From contig SGPM01000105.1 of NCBI GenBank assembly GCA_004802725.1, forward strand, positions 1 to 64,000: 64,000 nucleotides of DNA, in the 5' to 3' direction. Made by a program: the position numbers and the translations under genes. The stretch is from Antrodiella citrinella. Taxonomy: Eukaryota > Basidiomycota > Agaricomycetes > Polyporales > Steccherinaceae. Below, piece after piece: positions 12,419 through 24,785 of the stretch. Position 1 is the stretch's first letter. Every line of letters starts with the position of its first letter. The notes below the pieces were generated by a model, which saw only the letters and a program-made list of their open reading frames with translations, searched no databases and was not told the origin of the DNA.

Positions 12419-14391
12419 TTATGCTCTACCTCTCCATCCTCCAAGTATATAATATCTACTCGCCGCCATTAATACACACGAGAAGATGATCACCGAGCCT
12501 GAAGACGCGGTCAAGCTCTTGTGCAGTAAAATCTGGACAAGGGGCGCACGTACCGGCGTAGTATCCCACCGCTTTATACCCCCCACTCGAGGTGTTGATA
12601 GCGCCAGAAATCGGAGGACCTGAGATCGCGCCGATGGCGATGATGGACATGCCCATGCCGACTTTGGTCCCGACGTTGTGCTTGCTGCCCATCTCCATGA
12701 AGGGCTGGTTGAAGAGAGACACAAAAACGCCCGCCGCAATTCTGTAGACACGAGATTAGATTGTCGGATCACAGGAATCGAAGGGTACACTGTAGCGTGC
12801 TAACTGACCCGTAGAGAATCGCAATGATGACAAAGTCTGCGACAGTTTTGGCGAACGGCCATGCGTAGGTGAGGATGCCTGCGATCAGCGTCGGCGGGAT
12901 CATAGCGTTTATAGGACCTAGGGAAAAGAAAAGGAGGGCACATGAGCATTTGGCAGGCTCCGATGACATCCGTTGGGCAGGATTCTGCTCACCTTTACGG
13001 TCCGAGTAATAACCTCCCAGCACTCGGCCGAGTGTCGAGGCGAAGTTGGCTATGGATATCAGGTAGAAGGTGAAGTTTGGTGAGAGGCCGACGAAGACCG
13101 CGCTGACGTCGATGTACGTCAGAACCTGCCAGTGCGTTGAATCAATACAGATGAGCACCGAGAATATAGAAACGTTCGCTCACTGTATATAGTCCGAGAA
13201 AGACGACCGCGCCGGACAGACACCAAAGAGTGTAAGCCGGACTCTTGAATGCGTGGAAATCGAGTATCTTTCTGGGTATATTGCTGGGTGCTTCACGACG
13301 ATTTAACGTCAGATTCGTTACCAAAAGGACAGCTAGCTGTATGAAGCCCAGTGTTCGCATGCACCACTTGAAGCTGATCCAAATTATTCACGGTCAGATC
13401 GAAAGACATATGCGTACATGTAGAGCATGGAGCACTGACCCTACTTCCTGTATGAGACGGTCGGCAGCAATTGGAAAGATTGTGCCTCCTATGCTGGATC
13501 CAGAAGCTGCGATTCCAAGTGCGAGGCCTCTTCTTTTCTTGAACCAATGTGAGATGAGGCCCATCAGAGGCCCGAAAATCACCCCGCAGGACAACTATAG
13601 ACGTACAATGCATTCTGTAAGAAGTAAGTCGCGTCTAAGTAAAGGTGAAGTATGCTCACCCCAACCAAGAATCCTTGACATAGCAGAAACTGCCAGTACG
13701 ACGTGCACTCGGCAATGAGGAAAGTTCCTGTGACGAGGAGCGCGGAGGCCACAGCTAACGGTACCTTCACGATCCCTTTATCATACAGACGACCTGTTAC
13801 CAAGCCCGGTACAAAACATAGTGCATACTGTGATGCAAGAGTCAGTTGACTCGTCGAAATCAAAATCTCAGTAACACAAACTTGTATGGATCCTATCCAC
13901 GCACTGTGTACGCGTTAGCGGATGGTACATAAATTGTAAAGGCATATTTTCTTACATTGTAGAAGGAGTAGTGGTGGAAAGCAATGACCTTTCGTAAAAT
14001 GATTGAAAGACCTAGGAAACATGAGTTTTCGAAATGAGCACTGCGCTCCTGCAAACTGGACGAATCATACATACACCCCATGAGTTCACGTAGCCGAAAG
14101 TAGCAAAATTACCGCAGAACGCCTGTGTAAAAATACGATTAGTACATCTCGAAACATGATGAAAGTAGGTAGCGAACGTACCCCCAAGACAACTAACCAT
14201 GCTTTCAAACCCTGATCTAGAGGTTCAGTTTCATTGATATTAAATTGTTTCTCCGCATCGGCGACACTTTCAGTGAAGTTGATTTGATTTTTATCTTCGT
14301 CCTTGATATCCAAACGTGACGCTTGGGGCGAACGAGTGGTTGCCTCTCCTGTTGCAGACTCGAACGACGCGTAGTGCGTGTCTTCTTCCAT
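12419..14391 (-). CDS. MFS transporter, monocarboxylate-permease type (copy 1)
   Basis: Twelve-TM major facilitator of the monocarboxylate porter (MCT/MCH-like) family, probably in the plasma membrane. Eleven exons: 14182-14391, 14075-14122, 13956-14011, 13882-13903, 13660-13827, 13440-13594, 13184-13373, 12993-13125, 12809-12917, 12554-12741 and 12419-12498, giving 452 aa. Family marks: FGYVNSWGVFQSFYE after TM1, IAWIGSIQ, GRLYDKG, FGPLMGLISHWFKKRRGLALGIAASGSSIGGTIFP, and GPPISGAIN near the end. The 70-residue N-terminus is acidic and cytosolic. Exon sizes match copy 2 (19810-21670) almost one for one, so the two are paralogs. This copy has two additional introns. It is divergent from the A-T-R reductase, which suggests co-regulation and a role in moving that enzyme's acid substrate or product. 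Substrate is inferred only. Confidence 0.92.
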
Positions 14392-15332
14392 CGTTGGACC
14401 CTCAGGCCTCCGTTTTGATGCCGATCTATGGATGGCAACGGGGAGGTGGCTCAAACCTCCGGACCTGGACGTCGTGAATATTAATGTGAAAAGCAAACTG
14501 AGAGATCCTTCCCCAGGGCAGCTTTATGTGAGGCATGCATTATGTCGGCATTGGCGTCCGAATCCTGAGGGCCTGATTCCTTTAGCCGTGCCAGTACCGG
14601 CTGGACGTTCGTAGCTTAATCAGCTGGCGGTCACCAGTACTTTTATTGGCCACTATATAGCGTGAATATCTCACGATAATAGAAATTTCACAGGTCGCCA
14701 GCAAGTTGTCGAAACACAACTCGATCATAACAAGTTCAGGTCGCATTTTCGCTGACCGTGCAGGACTGTGATTTTTCTATCATCGTCTAGGTGAAATGTG
14801 CAACAAACTTGAAGTTGTATGGCGTCGGTCTGATTTCTAAGAATAGACTTTCGGAGTATCCGACAGCTTCTTCCGTCTTCCAAAATAAGCCTGCAATTGC
14901 CTCTTTGAGCGGTGCCACATTTTTGACCCCGCCGCTCCCCACGGAAAGAATTTCGAATCCCGAACCACATGTGAACGTTTGAATCTGAAACGTTGGAGCA
15001 TGCTATATATGTTTTTGATAAGAGCCAACCTCGGTACGAATGTCATATCCCGCTTCGGAGTTTGGAATTGAAATGTTCCAAGTTGCAGTGAGTCAGTGAC
15101 CATGCAACCGCAGACAAACATTTACACTTTAAATTGGTCATTGCCGAGCCTCGAGGACATCTAGGCCGTCGTTTTGCGTATTGTTGCCGCCACCCGCACA
15201 ACGGGCTGTGTCATTTTGGAATTACGGTGATCGTGACCCATCCGTGCCAGCTCCTGAGTTGCTTCCTTAGATTAGCAGTGTGCCCGCACTGGAGTATATA
15301 AGCTGTCGGGACCAAATGGACATACTGCCAAC
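14392..15332. promoter_or_regulatory. Bidirectional upstream region, MFS copy 1 / A-T-R reductase
   Basis: 941 bp lie between divergent start codons. TATATAA at 15295-15301 sits only 32 bp before the reductase ATG. If that TATA box is used, the 5' leader is only a few bases, so transcription might instead start further upstream. On the minus strand a CCAAT box (about 14645-14649) and a TATATAG string (about 14656) could serve the transporter, although they lie about 260 bp from its ATG. A shared regulator is an inference from layout. Confidence 0.5.
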
Positions 15333-18300
15333 ATGTCGCATGCAACCACTCCCTCCCACCCAGTGTTGGGACCCATCCCTACAGTACCGAATACTCAGGC
15401 ATTGAACTCGACGACCTTTCGTCTCCCACCTCTCGATGGCTCTCTCATGATCCCGGAGGTATGGGACTGGCACCTGAAGTACTCTCCGAATCACCCTGTC
15501 TTCATATATACCGATGACGACGGGAAGGAGAAAGTACTATACTGGCGCGACATTGTCCCAGGTATTCATCGCGCAGGAGGGTTTGTACGCTCTCTGCTCC
15601 CAGAGCCGTTGGACAGCCGACCTACTGTATCTATTCTAGCTGCATCAGGTATGTCAAACAACTTACTTCTGGATCGCATGAGCTCATTATTTTCGTGTAG
15701 ACACTATAACGTATTACACGTTGCTGGCAGGCATCATAAGGGCCGACTGCATCGCGTTCCCCATTTCACCTCGCAACTCTGCCGCAGCGGTTGCGCACTT
15801 ACTGACGAAGACGAATGGCCACCTCCTGCTGATTGGCCCCGAGAACAATCATCAGCAGCTCGCAAAAGATGCGTTCCAGATCATGAAAGAGGCTGGGACG
15901 CCGATTCCGAGATTCCACAACGCGCCCATATTTGAGGATTTAATCAAGGACAAACCTGACCCTCATCTGAAGCTTTTGCCTCGCGTGCGCTTCCGTCCAG
16001 AGGATACATCATTCATCGTACATTCATCTGGTGAGCTTTGACGAATCATCCGTCAGCTGCTATTGAGTACTTTTGTCAAGGCTCAACCGCGTTTCCAAAA
16101 CCGATCTTGGGATGGCATCGTCGCATGATGTGTATTGGACTCGCGCCATGTGAGCTATCGTTCCCAACGCAAGATACATACAACTGATCTATCTCTAGTT
16201 GTCGGAAAATATGATTTGTGTGGCAAGCGATTTGGGTGTCACGCCCTTCCAATGTATCACGGCCTGGGATGCTTAGTAGTTCTGTGGAGTGTAAGTCCTA
16301 TCCGTGTCAGCTTCGTTCGATACGGCTGAACCTCACGACCACTTTCAGAGTCTTTGCGGTTTTGTCACTTGTGTATTTCCACCAAAGTCACCAGCCGTTG
16401 CGCCTTCACCGGAGAATACCCTCAACGCATTAGCTGCAGACAAATGCGATTTCGCTTTCTGTGTACCTAGCTTGATAGAGGTATGTCCATGATCGCAATC
16501 ATGATTATTATCAATCGCTCACTACGCCTCAGACTTGGGTGAAGAGACCAGAAGATATAGAGAAGTTGAAGGGGATGACTGGCATCGTAAGTCGCTGTTG
16601 CAAATCAATAATACCAGATATTCAACCACACGATCAGATATACGGCGGCGGGCCACTGAACAAGCACGCTGGAGATTATCTCGTAGATCAAGGTGTAGAA
16701 ATATATAACATGTATGGAAGGTATGTGTCTACGCACACGTTTCGTGTCGAACTTTGTGCTAAAGATTTTTTGTCAGCACGGAATCCGGCATAGTCTATAA
16801 ATTTCTTTCTGGTACGCTCTGCTTGATTGTAGGATTGTTTTTGAATCCTAACGATATATCTCTGCAGACAGTCCGGGAAAAGATTGGGAATACATGAATT
16901 TCGAAAGGGATAATGTTAGGATCCACTGGGAACCTCAAGGAGATGGATTATTCGAACTTATTGTGCTGGTATGTTCACCCTTCTCTGTCTGTTATTATTT
17001 GACTGACGCATATACCTACAGCGCGGTCCTCTTGTTGATCCGGCCGTCACTAACTTAATCATTAACGGAGAAGAAGCTTACGCTACGAGCGATATCTTCC
17101 AGCCTCATCCCACAAAGCCCAATTATTGGAGAATATACGGTCGGACTGACGATCAAATTATGCATAGCACTGGCGAGAAGGTACGTCACCTGAATCGGTA
17201 TTGTGCAGGATTCAAATTGCCTACTTACGATGTGTTAGACAAACCCAACTCCGTTGGAGTTGATGGTGAACCAAGATCCACATGTCCAAACATGCATTAT
17301 GTTCGGACGTGGACGGTTTAATGCTGGTATCCTTGTCGAACCTAAAGCTGCTTATAAGTTCGACCCGAAGGATACCAAGAAGCTGGTAGAGTACCGAAAT
17401 ATGATCTGGTATGTATGCTTTGAAAAGCTGCTTTTCACGAATTGTACTCAGATTGTCGGCGTGATATTAGGCCTACTGTGGCAAAACTTAATGAGTTTGC
17501 GCCACAGCACTCACGTATCTTCAAGGAGGTAAGCCGTTCTCGTTATCGTTCCTGATGTTTTGCTAAGCTCAATTTATTGTGTCGTTTAGATGATTTTGGT
17601 CGCCTCTCCGGACAAGCCATTCACGTACACTGCAAAGAGCACGCCCCGTCGTCAGGCCATCCTGAACGAATACGAGCAGGAGATCGAGGATATATACGCA
17701 GCGGCAGCAGAGTCAAGTCAAGCGGATGAAGTAACGCCTCCAACTGAATGGAACTATCCTTCGATTCTCGATTTCGTTAGGACTGTCGTTACCCGCGTCG
17801 TGAAGGCGAAGTTGACTGACTCCGACGATATATTCTCAAAGGGAGGCGATAGGTAAATCCACGAGCGCCACCTAACAATTCATGAGCTGATCATATGTCG
17901 GTCAGTTTGCAAGCGACTTGGATCCGCAACTCTATCCTGCATGCCCTCAGAGAAAACACAAAGGTAGATACTAGGAGCGTCCTACCCGGCTTCGTATACA
18001 ATAACCCTACGATCGAGAAATTGGCCCGATACGTGGACAATCTGACATCTCAAGATGCCAGTGGCGGCGCAAAACAACTCAACGATCGCGACGAGACCCA
18101 AGCTATCATGTCATCCATGCACGCCATGGTGGAAGCCTACCGCGGAAATTGGCCGAAGCACAAAGGCACGACCAGGACCCCTGCGAAAGACACCGTGTTG
18201 ATCACAGGCACCACTGGCTCGCTCGGTGCTGCGATGTTGGTTACGCTCTTGAAGATGCCGGAGGTGCAGCATATCTATGCTTTGAACCGTGTCTCGGACG

Positions 18301-19549
18301 AGGGGAAGGGCCATATGCAGCGACAGAGAGACAGGTTGAGGGAGTGGGGGTACGATCCTGATATCGTGAACTCTCCGAAGGTCACCTTCCTCGAGGCGCA
18401 CTCGTCTCACCAACGATTGGGTTTATCAATGGAGATGTATGAGAAGGTAAGGTTCCAGAAACATTTCTTCCCTCTCATTACAGCGTAATGACGACGTTTT
18501 GGTGCATAGATCCGGACTTCGATCACGCATATAATACAAAATGGTGTGATCTAAATCTTGAGCTGTGTGCTGTAGTATGATTAACGAGATTCACAGGTTA
18601 TACGGTCAATTTCAACATCGCGCTGAGCACTTTTGAGCCCAATATCAAGACAACTCGCAACATGATCGACCTCGCGTTGTCTTCACCTTTTGCCACCCCT
18701 CCTCGTCTCGAATTCGTCAGCTCGATCGGTGTGTTGGGTCGTAAGTATTCTCATCTAGCGTCTTAGGATCTCAATTAATAACCGATTTTCAGAATACAAA
18801 GGAGTCGGTTTCATCAAGGAAGAACCCGTGGATGCGTCCAGCGCCGTCGTCAATGGATACGCCCAATCGAAATGGGTGAATGAGGAGTTACTCTCCATAG
18901 CAGGGAAAGAGACTCGTTTAAAACCCATCGTCGTTCGTGTGGGACAAGTGTCCGGTCGGAAGAACGGGGCGTGGAACAAGAAAGAATGGTTCCCGACTAT
19001 GATCAAGTCTGGTGCATATTTGGGATGTTTGCCTACCCTTGAAGACCAGGTAAGTACTCATTCAATCTCTGTACCTGTTGGTCTTCGAAGTGGGTTGTTG
19101 ATCATCCACCTTATCCCCTCTAGACCGTGTCCTGGGTCTCCGTCGACACAGCGGCCGATTCGCTCGTCGAGATGCGCAACTCACCCTACCCCGTCCTGCA
19201 CCTTGCGCACCCGCGTCCCGTCCCCTGGAACACCATCATCACCCCCATCGCCCGCTCGCTTAGCGCACGTCTCGTCCCCTACCCCGACTGGAGCGCCACA
19301 CTGGAGAAGAGCGGTGAGAATCTCTCCGCAGAAGAGGAAGTGGAGATGATGAAAGTCAACCCCGCGTTGAGGATCTTGCCGTTCTTCATGTACATGCACA
19401 GTAGGGATGGGGCGTCGAAGGAGGCGTTGGGGTTCCCGGATCTGGATATGAGCAAGGCGTTGGAGGTCGCGCCGGCGCTGAATGAGAAGAACTTGAAGCA
19501 GATCGGGGAGAAGGATGCGTTGAGCTGGTTAGAGTATTGGTGGTCTTGA
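15333..19549 (+). CDS. Adenylate-forming reductase (A-T-R, NRPS-like)
   Basis: Three-domain enzyme that activates a carboxylic or amino acid as the adenylate, loads it on a phosphopantetheine arm and releases it by NADPH reduction as aldehyde or alcohol. Eighteen exons: 15333-15648, 15701-16030, 16081-16149, 16199-16290, 16349-16480, 16533-16586, 16638-16720, 16777-16811, 16868-16968, 17022-17180, 17239-17408, 17471-17528, 17590-17852, 17906-18446, 18510-18543, 18597-18740, 18793-19049 and 19124-19549. They give 1087 aa, the family's usual length, with all phases closing. A domain: core motif SSGSTAFPKP (about 214-223), YGGGPL, NMYGSTESG, YGRTDDQ, and the catalytic Lys in PFTYTAKSTPRR. Carrier: GGDSLQ with Ser621. 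Reductase: TGTTGSLG (721-728), FVSSIGVLG, and Y883-x3-K887. No condensation domain. It is most like basidiomycete stand-alone reductases, not Lys2. Substrate cannot be read from sequence. Flanked by two MFS paralogs. Confidence 0.95.
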
Positions 19550-19809
19550 ACTGGCAAGTGAGATGACCTTTCTGCGTGGCATGGAAGGAGGTCTGTCGAG
19601 AACTATAACTATGTAATTCAAATTCGAGCCCTTATAAAGTTTTGTTGCGCAATGTACAAATACAAGAGAAATGTCGTCTATGAAAATCCGAGCGTGAAGG
19701 GGTAAAGACTGCATGAAGGTAAACAATGATAGGTGTGTCGTGAAAGTGTTCTATGGTATTGGAGAGTAGTAAAGTCTACTAGAGTAGGGTTGGATCCGAG
19801 TGTTGAAAG

Positions 19810-21670
19810 TTAAATCTTTCCCCACAGTTTTCCGCCGAGGCGTATTTGACGTGTGGCTACAATGCAAATGACCGAGAGAATAACCATAGAACCTATGACA
19901 TAGGAATTGTTCAGCGCCTGAAAACAGTACGACATTTTCAAAGGACGTACCTGCATAATACCCGACGGATTTGAAGCCGTCCGTAGCTGCGTTGATAGCT
20001 CCAGAAATAGGAGGGCCGGCGATAGCACCGAGCGCAAGGACTGTCATCGCCATGCCCACCATAATACCGACATTGTGCGCATCTCCCATCGAGAAAAGAG
20101 GCGCAGTCAACATGCCGACATACACGCCCGAGAACAGGCCATATATAATCGCAATCACGATGAATTCGCCTTTCGAATGCGCGAACGGCCAGGCGTAGGT
20201 GAGGATGGCGGCGACGAAGGTGGCGGGGATCATGACGTTGAGAGGGCCGAATCGGTCAGCGGCGATACCGCCTACGAACCGTCCGAACCCTGACGCGGCG
20301 TTTGCAATCGAGACGAGGTAGAATGTGAAATCGGGGTTGAGGCCAGCTGCGACAGCGCTCACGTCAATGTAGGTCAAAACCTGGACTCGGAATGTGACAT
20401 GTCAGTCGACGAAAGAAGCTACTGAGCAGTAGGACGTACGGTATACAAGCCCAGGAATGAGACCAGTCCAGCGAGACAATAGATGGTATAGGCCTTCTGC
20501 TTGAAAATCGAAAGGTCGACCAGCTTAGTAGGGACCTTGCTGGGTGGCAAGCGGCGAGCGACCGTCAAGCATGTGATACCCAGCGCGGCCAGCTGAATGA
20601 AGCCTAGCGTGCGCATCATCCACTTGAACCTAACGACCAAACAGTAAGAAGAATATTACACAGTGTCATTGTGATTGTACTTACCCTATGGTTCGGATGA
20701 GGTTGCGAGCAGCAATTGGGAACACGGTACCACCGATACTGGAGCCGACGGCAACGATGCCCAATGCCACACCTCGCTTCTTGTTGAACCAGTGGGCAAT
20801 GACACCCATCATAGGACCAAAAATCATGCCGCAGGAAACCTGTTCACAAATGAAGTAGTCAGTCCGTATATCTAGACGTTCCGAAAGAAAATCGCCTACC
20901 CCCGAGAGGATTCCCTGACACAGGACAAGCTGCCAGTACTCTTTGCATTCTGCAACGAGGAACGTGGACAAGACCAGTGTGGCCGAAGCAACCATTATGG
21001 GCACCTTGACGTATCCTTTATCGTAGAGACGTCCAGTTAGAAGACCAGGAATAAAAATAAGAGCGTACTATACGGGTGGCATCATGAGTAGATGTTCAGT
21101 GTCGATGTATAATTGGACGTACTTCAATAGAGCCTATCCATGCACTGAAACACAAAGATAAGATCAGTTCGGAACCGAAAGGAATTCAATTATGGAGCAA
21201 CATGGACCCACATTGCCGACGGTGATGTAGTTGGTAGAACAGACTCTTCGTAGTACGATTGGAACACCTGATTGAATATAAGGATCAAAGACCACACCGA
21301 TCAGTACGTCGGGCGCGAATGAATGGGCATGTGAAAGAGACGCACTCCCCAGGCGTTCACATAACCAAAGGTGGCAAATGTTCCGCAGGATGCCTGAACG
21401 CAAGTACGTGTCAGCTCCCGAGACAACGGAAAAAGGTTACAAACGCACTCCGAAGACGACCATCCATGCTCTGAGCCCACCATCCGGGATATCGGAGTCG
21501 TGTTTCGGGGCGACAGGCTCGACCCCCGACGTCTCTCGTTCGCCTTTTTCGTCCTGATCGTCCTTCTCGTGAGAGTTGTCGTCGTCGTGAATCGTCAGAT
21601 CATCGGCCGCCCCCGACTCCCTGTAGTTGTCCGAGTCATGTTCATGTGTGCCTTCCACGCCTGAGGACAT
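19810..21670 (-). CDS. MFS transporter, monocarboxylate-permease type (copy 2)
   Basis: Paralog of the transporter at 12419-14391. Nine exons: 21449-21670, 21346-21393, 21212-21267, 21123-21144, 20900-21067, 20685-20839, 20440-20629, 19951-20380 and 19810-19892, giving 457 aa. Shared marks: FGYVNAWGVFQSYYE, IAWIGSIE, GRLYDKG, FGPMMGVIAHWFNKKRG, GSSIGGTVFP and GPPISGAINAATDG. The internal exons of 48, 56, 22, 168, 155 and 190 nt are identical in size to copy 1. The 430-nt exon equals the sum of three copy 1 exons (133+109+188). The last junction needs the acceptor CATAG at 19893-19894. The nearer TTTCAG would leave a 33-nt intron and the wrong frame. It is convergent with the reductase, with 260 bp between the two stops. 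Likely substrate: a monocarboxylate linked to the reductase (inferred). Confidence 0.92.
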
Positions 21671-22150
21671 TGTGAGGTTCCAGCTACCAGTCAAACTATG
21701 TTCGCGGAGAGAGTGCACGGTACGAGTCCTCACGGGGGTGAACACTGAACACCAAGACCGAGGGTAGGGGAGGAGGATGTGTGTGAGTGAGCCTGACCAG
21801 CCCGAACCTGGTGAGAATCAGTCTTTGGTTTTATACTCTGTTCGGCGTTGAGATGTGGCCTCAACAGTTTTTCCATTTTGCTCGGAGGAAGATGCACATC
21901 CTCGAATTAGTCAGCACAGTAAATCGTATCAAGGACATCAGAAGCATCTCACGGACACTCGCAATCCGACACCCCGAGTTTCGGGTGAATCAAGTCATCA
22001 TACTTTCACGAGGTTTCAAAGGAACACACCTCGGGCGCATTCTTCGGCAGGCTGCCAAGCCTTTTTGCACTGATGAGGCCATCTATGCATTGCTTATCGA
22101 CATCGAGGCCTGTAGCTTATAGCCTATACACCGATACCACGACCCTCGAA
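21671..22150. other. Intergenic, promoter side of MFS copy 2
   Basis: 480 bp lie between the end of HEL2 and the start of MFS copy 2, both on the minus strand. It should contain the HEL2 3' UTR and the transporter promoter. No further feature was recognised. Confidence 0.45.
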
Positions 22151-24785
22151 TCAAGTGGGAAACGAGCCCAGGGTGAACAACGTCTGCTTTTGTTTGCCCT
22201 TGCCCTTCTTCTTGCCCCCGCCAGGAGTATCTCCCGAAGGATCCCCCTGCGTCTCACCGGAAGCAGGCGGCCCGCTACTACCGCCGCCACTACCATTCCT
22301 CTGCTGTCCGCTTTGCCATACAGGCGCAGACGGTCCCGATTCACCTATGATGTTTCGGAGCGACTGGTTGCCGCCCACAGCTGCCCGTGGCACCTTCGTT
22401 GGCGCAGACGTAGGCAGCTCAGGGAACGCAGACCGCGACAGCGTCGGGGCTGCAGGTGGTTTCCCTCCTGATCGCGCTCGCGCACCAGGTCCTGGCACTG
22501 ACGTGGGTCGTGGCGCGGGCGGGGGTGTCGAAGAGCGTTGGCCGCGAGGCAGACGACCCCGCCCACGGCGTGTTCCGTTGGGGTTGACGAGATCCGCTGT
22601 GGCCTGGGGCAGAGGACGAAGCCTGCAAAGGAGGGAAGCGGTCAACCGGACGAGCAGGTTGCGCGTTCGAGGAGGATGCAGCAGCAGCGGCTCGCGCTAC
22701 ACGATCTTGCACTTGCCGTGTAGATTGCGTAGATTGCGCGGCCGTGGACTGCTTGGCATTCAGGATCCTTCCTCCCGTGATACCAGCCCATTCTGTCCCT
22801 ATCGCAAGAGAAGGGAATTGGTTGCGTTGCTACAGACAGTGAGGTGTCATGAGAACCTATTAGGGAGATGACACGCAGTATCTTACCTCTATCTTGAAGC
22901 TATTCCAAGCTTCCAATACATTGCTCTTCTTTTCGTCATCGTCTAGGAGGTCAACGAGGGCGTTCACGAGACTTGCGGTGCCTTCCAAATTGCGATCCAA
23001 TACGTTCCAGACCGTAGAAATGAGGTCGCGTGCTGCACTCTCGTTCGCTCGGTAAGACCGAATGGCTGCCTTAATAGACGGCACCGCTGCGTTGGGGTTC
23101 GGAGCGAGCGAACTTACGCGTTCAAGAAAAGCATTGTGCCGGCTGGAAGGCCGCATGTTAGATGATAAACGAAACGTGTATCATTGAGATAGACAACTCA
23201 CTCCAATGTCGCCGGATCAACGTCGCCTGCAGGTGCTGGAGACTGGCCTCTACTAGGAATACGACTGCCTCCTCCTGCGTTAAGAGTGGAAGGACCGTCA
23301 GGAGTAGATAAATTTCCTCCAAAGGCTTCCCTACGTCTGCCTCCTGCACCAGCAGCTGCCCGTGAGGGCCCCGGTGCAGGTGGTGCAGGGGCGTGCATAT
23401 GAGGGGGTGGTTCGCGCTCGCGTTCACGGTCCCCTCGATCGCGTCTGCCTCCTCTACGTCCTCCGACCCCAACTTCTTCAAACTCAAACTCGGCCTGGAT
23501 ACGCCGCGCGTCTTTCTTGTCTCGAGCGGACATGTCAGCACCGTGCTCCTCCACCATGTGTGCCTTCAGATCGAGTGCCGACCCAAATACGACGAACTTG
23601 CGCGTGAGGCACACCGATTGATTGCATGGATGGTGTGCTGTAGTGAAATGTTGCTCCTGTGCGGTGAGAGAAACCAGGAATAAGCACAAGATCTGAATAA
23701 GACGACACAGTAGCACCCACGAGAGCATCGTAGTTCCTGAAGCTGAAACGCAATTTAGGGATCCGAGTGAATGACGTGAATGCGCGCAGGCACTCACTAT
23801 TGATCCTTGACTTCATTGCGTTTGCATATGAAGCATTCCTCATGCCTCTCGCGCATGTGAGCGTAGAGTTCATCATCGCTGAAGAAACATTCCCGACAAA
23901 ATTCACATATCGGATGGACTCCGCCTTCGACTTGCTCTTTCGGAGGCGGGCGGTGAGAGTTGCGCAGCATAGAGGGGAGATGGTTTGGTAGGTGGTTCGG
24001 ATGGTATAAAATGTGCTCATGGGAGAAGATCTTCTTGGACCGAATGCATAGATCACTGCAAAAAGTGTTCAGAGTCAAATCGCAAGGTACGTTAAACGAA
24101 GGTATACCGACCACATTAGCTTGCCATGGGATGCTCGAGTGTGCAGCTTCAGGTCACTCCAACCGTTGGCGATATAATCACAGCTAGCATCAGGGCAGTT
24201 GAACCGGAGCAGGATCAAGCTATCCTCCATCATCTCCTGCGTCTCAAAGCAGATAGCCAACTTTGGATCCTTGTACGGGATCGATTCCGGCGTGAACGAC
24301 TCCCATAACGCGTCGGGGGACACCGTGAATATCATGGTCACTTGCGGTTCCTAATCTCAAACGTTAGATTCCATTGAAAAACGCACAAAACGAAAAGCGT
24401 ATATACGCACCTTGCAGAACGTACAATCCAGCTTCTTATATAATGCCCTGAGCCTCAACCCACAAACATGGCACGTCCGGTGGTTGCACTGCGATATCGC
24501 CCAGTATTTGACGGGCTCCGCGCAGATCCAACACACCGCGTCCCCGTCATCGTCCGCATCGACAGCAGCCGCTCCGTCGATGACAGGAGCAGCAGGTCCC
24601 CGTTCAGGTGACGGCGGGTCGGGTGAGGGGACAGCAGCTTTAGCCTGAGATCGGTTGCTTGCATCTTGATTTCCGCCACGTCCGCCTCGGTTCCCTGGGC
24701 CTCCTCGACCTCCTCTGTTGTTTCCCCTACGGCCTCTGTTGCCTGCGGGTTTATTCTGGGTCTGAGTCGCTGTTTGGGAGGCCAT
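22151..24785 (-). CDS. HEL2: RING/C2H2 E3 ubiquitin ligase Hel2/ZNF598 (frameshifted near the 3' end)
   Basis: Sensor of collided ribosomes that ubiquitinates small-subunit proteins in ribosome quality control. Exons: 24411-24785, 24112-24350, 23798-24055, 23721-23742, 23202-23656, 22887-23142 and 22151-22829, about 760 aa. Order: RGG-rich N-terminus (16-38), RING from Cys85 (CWICAEPVKYW, NHRTCHVC, CTFCK), CDLCIRSKKIFSHEH, C2H2-type fingers (CEFCRECFFSDDELYAHMRERHEECFIC, and HFTTAHHPC), a Pro/Gly/Arg linker, a helical block (SIKAAIRSYRANES), and the family C-terminal tail KGKQKQTLFTLGSFPT. All upstream phases close, but the last exon is one base longer than a multiple of three. The frame that reads NTPWAGSSASR runs into a stop, while the SAFPELP to tail part is in another frame. 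The shift falls between about 22450 and 22560. I found no intron that repairs it. Confidence 0.9.

Noticed and set aside
19893..19950. 33-nt last intron of MFS copy 2 ending at the first TTTCAG
   Set aside because: Too short and gives the wrong frame. The next acceptor (CATAG) restores the tail seen in copy 1.
22155..22871. 238-codon plus-strand frame
   Set aside because: Antisense to the last exon of HEL2.
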